Shown: one piece after another, positions 6,052-6,950 of the stretch | Layout of the letters: each line of letters opens with the position of its first letter | How positions within the stretch are numbered: position 1 is the stretch's first letter | DNA from: an uncultured Halomicronema sp. | GTDB lineage: Bacteria > Cyanobacteriota > Cyanobacteriia > Phormidesmidales > Phormidesmidaceae | Assembly: GCA_937897665.1 (NCBI GenBank) | Contig: CALCPB010000719.1 | Coordinates: 1 to 6,950, forward strand | Length of the DNA stretch: 6,950 nt | Direction: 5' to 3' | Notes under the pieces: model-generated | The model's input: the letters and a program-made list of their open reading frames with translations, nothing else | What the model was told of the DNA's origin: nothing | Database searches by the model: none | Translations under genes and position numbers: made by a program

Positions 6052-6369
6052 ATGCTGTCATTTTTAAGCCGTTTGATTGACCGTCATTCTGATGATGTGA
6101 TTGCTCAGGTCGAAATCTACACCTGGCAAACTTGTCCCTACTGCATTCGGGCTAAATTGCTGCTGTGGTGGAAAGGCGTCAAATTTACGGAATACAAAAT
6201 TGACGGTGATGGCGGCGCTCGCGTTCGCATGGCAGAGCGAGCCAACGGTCGCAAAAGCGTGCCGCAGATTTTTATTAATAATGAGCATATTGGCGGTTGC
6301 GATGAGCTGTATGCCCTTGACGCCAAGGGACAGCTAGCCCCCTTGCTGACTGAACCGGCGCCGCTCTAA
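6052..6369 (+). CDS. grxC: Glutaredoxin 3 type (dithiol, CPYC)
   Basis: A 105-residue dithiol glutaredoxin, a small cytoplasmic thiol-disulfide oxidoreductase that uses glutathione to reduce protein disulfides and glutathione mixed disulfides. After an N-terminal extension of about 20 residues (MLSFLSRLIDRHSDDVIAQV) comes the thioredoxin fold: strand EIYTW, active site CPYC (Cys28-Cys31), helix IRAKLLLWWKG, FTEYKIDGD, the cis-proline motif SVPQIFINN (Pro71), and the glutathione-binding GGCDELYAL (81-89). All catalytic and GSH-binding elements are present. ATG 6052 fits the extended N-terminus usual for this cyanobacterial group; a TTG at 6043 would add three residues. No good Shine-Dalgarno is visible. 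It lies 145 bp after the tRNA. In several cyanobacteria this gene precedes gshB, but here no gshB follows. Confidence 0.95.
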   Translation: MLSFLSRLIDRHSDDVIAQVEIYTWQTCPYCIRAKLLLWWKGVKFTEYKIDGDGGARVRMAERANGRKSVPQIFINNEHIGGCDELYALDAKGQLAPLLTEPAPL

Positions 6370-6454
6370 CCCACCATTTCCCCTATCGGCTGAGGACACG
6401 GTTGCATAGACATTGGCGAACAGTCTAACGGCAATCTGCGAGTTGACCCTTAAG

Positions 6455-6476
6455 CCAGCAAGCCTGAACTTGCTGG
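6455..6476 (+). terminator. Possible grxC terminator hairpin without T-tract
   Basis: CCAGCAAG (6455-6462) and CTTGCTGG (6469-6476) form a perfect 8-bp stem with a 6-nt loop, 85 bp after the grxC stop. No T run follows, so classical rho-independent termination is not supported. It may still be a 3'-end stabilising or termination hairpin, as cyanobacterial terminators can lack a strong T-tract. Confidence 0.4.
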
Positions 6477-6666
6477 GCCGATCACTTTGGTCACGGCGCT
6501 GAGCGATAACTCTCAAACCGACGACACATTTCCAGGTTGGGAGAGGACGAGATTAGCTCACACCTGTGCCCCAAGGGCAGCGCTCTCGAGCTGTGCCATC
6601 CCTTATGAGAAGTCTTTTCCTCAAAGTGTGGGATCGAGCTGAAGACAGTTTTTTCTATCGCGGTAT

Positions 6667-6706
6667 AGATTTCTGTTCAAAAATCAGAAATCTGCACCAT
6701 TGTGCA
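6667..6706. promoter_or_regulatory. Adjacent inverted repeats, possible operator of doxX-like gene
   Basis: AGATTTCTG (6667-6675) and CAGAAATCT (6685-6693) are perfect 9-bp arms around a 9-nt AT-rich spacer. Directly after, sharing T6693, comes TGCAC-CATT-GTGCA (6693-6706). They lie 35-75 bp before a TATATT (6741-6746) that could be the -10 of the DoxX-type gene. The spacing suits a dimeric regulator, but I cannot name one. Confidence 0.4.
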
Positions 6707-6740
6707 TTTGCATTTCTTAAGGAAATTGTTAAGTTAAGTA

Positions 6741-6746
6741 TATATT
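6741..6746 (+). promoter_or_regulatory. Candidate -10 box for doxX-like gene
   Basis: TATATT lies 30 bp before the ATG at 6777 in an AT-rich run. No acceptable -35 is seen at the right distance. An 18-nt element CTTAA-N8-TTAAG (6716-6733) lies where a regulator could help. Confidence 0.3.
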
Positions 6747-6776
6747 GATGAATCTCATAACCGGTACCTCTCAATC

Positions 6777-6950
6777 ATGCAACTCACTGCCACAGCCGCC
6801 AAGCTTTTTCGGCCCAATGTCTCTGCTAATACTCTGTCGCAAACCACCCTCGCGATTTTGCGGGTGACCTTAGGGATCATGATGATTCACAACGGACTCG
6901 ACAAGCTGGCAGATATCGAGAATTTTGCCCGTGCTTACGTTGAGTACTTG
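6777..6950 (+). CDS. DoxX-family membrane protein (partial, 3' end missing)
   Basis: The first 58 codons of a gene that continues past the right edge. After a short N-terminus (MQLTATAAKLFRPNVSANTL) the first helix begins with LAILRVTLGIMMIHNGLDKL, followed by ADIENFARAYVEYL. A first helix with a conserved H-N-G-x-D-K-L end, then a segment with a hydrophobic-aromatic pattern, is typical of the DoxX/DoxD-like four-helix membrane family found in many cyanobacteria. The role of these proteins is poorly defined; some relatives are linked to thiosulfate:quinone oxidoreductase or redox homeostasis, which I would not transfer here. ATG 6777 is the first Met in this frame giving the family N-terminus; no Shine-Dalgarno is visible. 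It probably has its own promoter in the inverted-repeat-rich upstream spacer. Confidence 0.82.
   Translation, partial: MQLTATAAKLFRPNVSANTLSQTTLAILRVTLGIMMIHNGLDKLADIENFARAYVEYL

Larger units (their letters stand above)
6370..6776. other. 407-bp gene-free stretch between grxC and doxX-like gene
   Basis: No credible gene is seen. The short frames here (+ 6566-6748 and - 6334-6516) have no family features. The stretch contains an 8-bp hairpin (6455-6476), a small TGCCC-CAA-GGGCA hairpin (6567-6579), a 9-bp inverted repeat (6667-6693), TGCAC-CATT-GTGCA (6693-6706) and an AT-rich end with a possible -10 box. The second half reads as a promoter region for the DoxX-type gene. No remnant of a glutathione synthetase gene is recognisable. 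Confidence 0.5.

Noticed and set aside
6334..6516. 60-residue minus-strand reading frame at the grxC 3' end
   Set aside because: Overlaps grxC antisense and has no family features.
6566..6748. 60-residue + strand reading frame before the DoxX-type gene
   Set aside because: It overlaps the inverted repeats and the promoter-like sequence and has no recognisable domain.
1..6950. Mobile element, CRISPR array, toxin-antitoxin or defence system
   Set aside because: No transposase, integrase, reverse transcriptase, Cas, nuclease-toxin genes or direct-repeat arrays are visible on either strand.

Overview
The window looks like a cyanobacterial chromosome segment. The main evidence is seven copies of the HIP1 octamer GCGATCGC between 2655 and 5963, an NDH-1 subunit NdhD of cyanobacterial/plastid type, and a glutaredoxin whose sequence fits the cyanobacterial GrxC group. 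A filamentous, Leptolyngbya-like genome is plausible, but the sequence does not fix the genus.

Layout on the + strand. Positions 1-462 hold no convincing gene, only small inverted repeats. An ndhD-type gene occupies 463-2067, but two in-frame nonsense codons (TAA 664-666 and TGA 676-678) in a locally divergent block cut it into a 67-codon front piece and a long, well-conserved body. A strong rho-independent terminator follows at 2104-2134. Next is an AlkD-type DNA alkylation repair glycosylase (2255-3025), which converges with the genes on the other strand.

On the - strand, read from right to left, are a small single-pass membrane protein (5512-5273), a GNAT acetyltransferase 8 bp behind it (5264-4803), and after a 138-bp gap a 533-residue GT39/ArnT-like membrane glycosyltransferase (4663-3062). 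The first two look co-transcribed. A candidate promoter and two mutually exclusive hairpins lie upstream of the small protein.

Back on the + strand are a tRNA with anticodon CAT (5834-5906), a grxC-type glutaredoxin (6052-6369), a 407-bp gene-free stretch with several inverted repeats, and the first 58 codons of a DoxX-family membrane protein that runs off the right edge (6777-6950).

The genes do not form one pathway. This is an ordinary housekeeping region of short, mostly independent transcription units: respiratory/photosynthetic electron transport, DNA repair, envelope glycosylation, protein acetylation, translation and thiol redox. I see no phage, transposon, CRISPR, toxin-antitoxin or defence system. 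The observation most worth following up is the interrupted ndhD and the clustered substitutions, including a perfect 16-nt quasi-palindrome, at the point of interruption.
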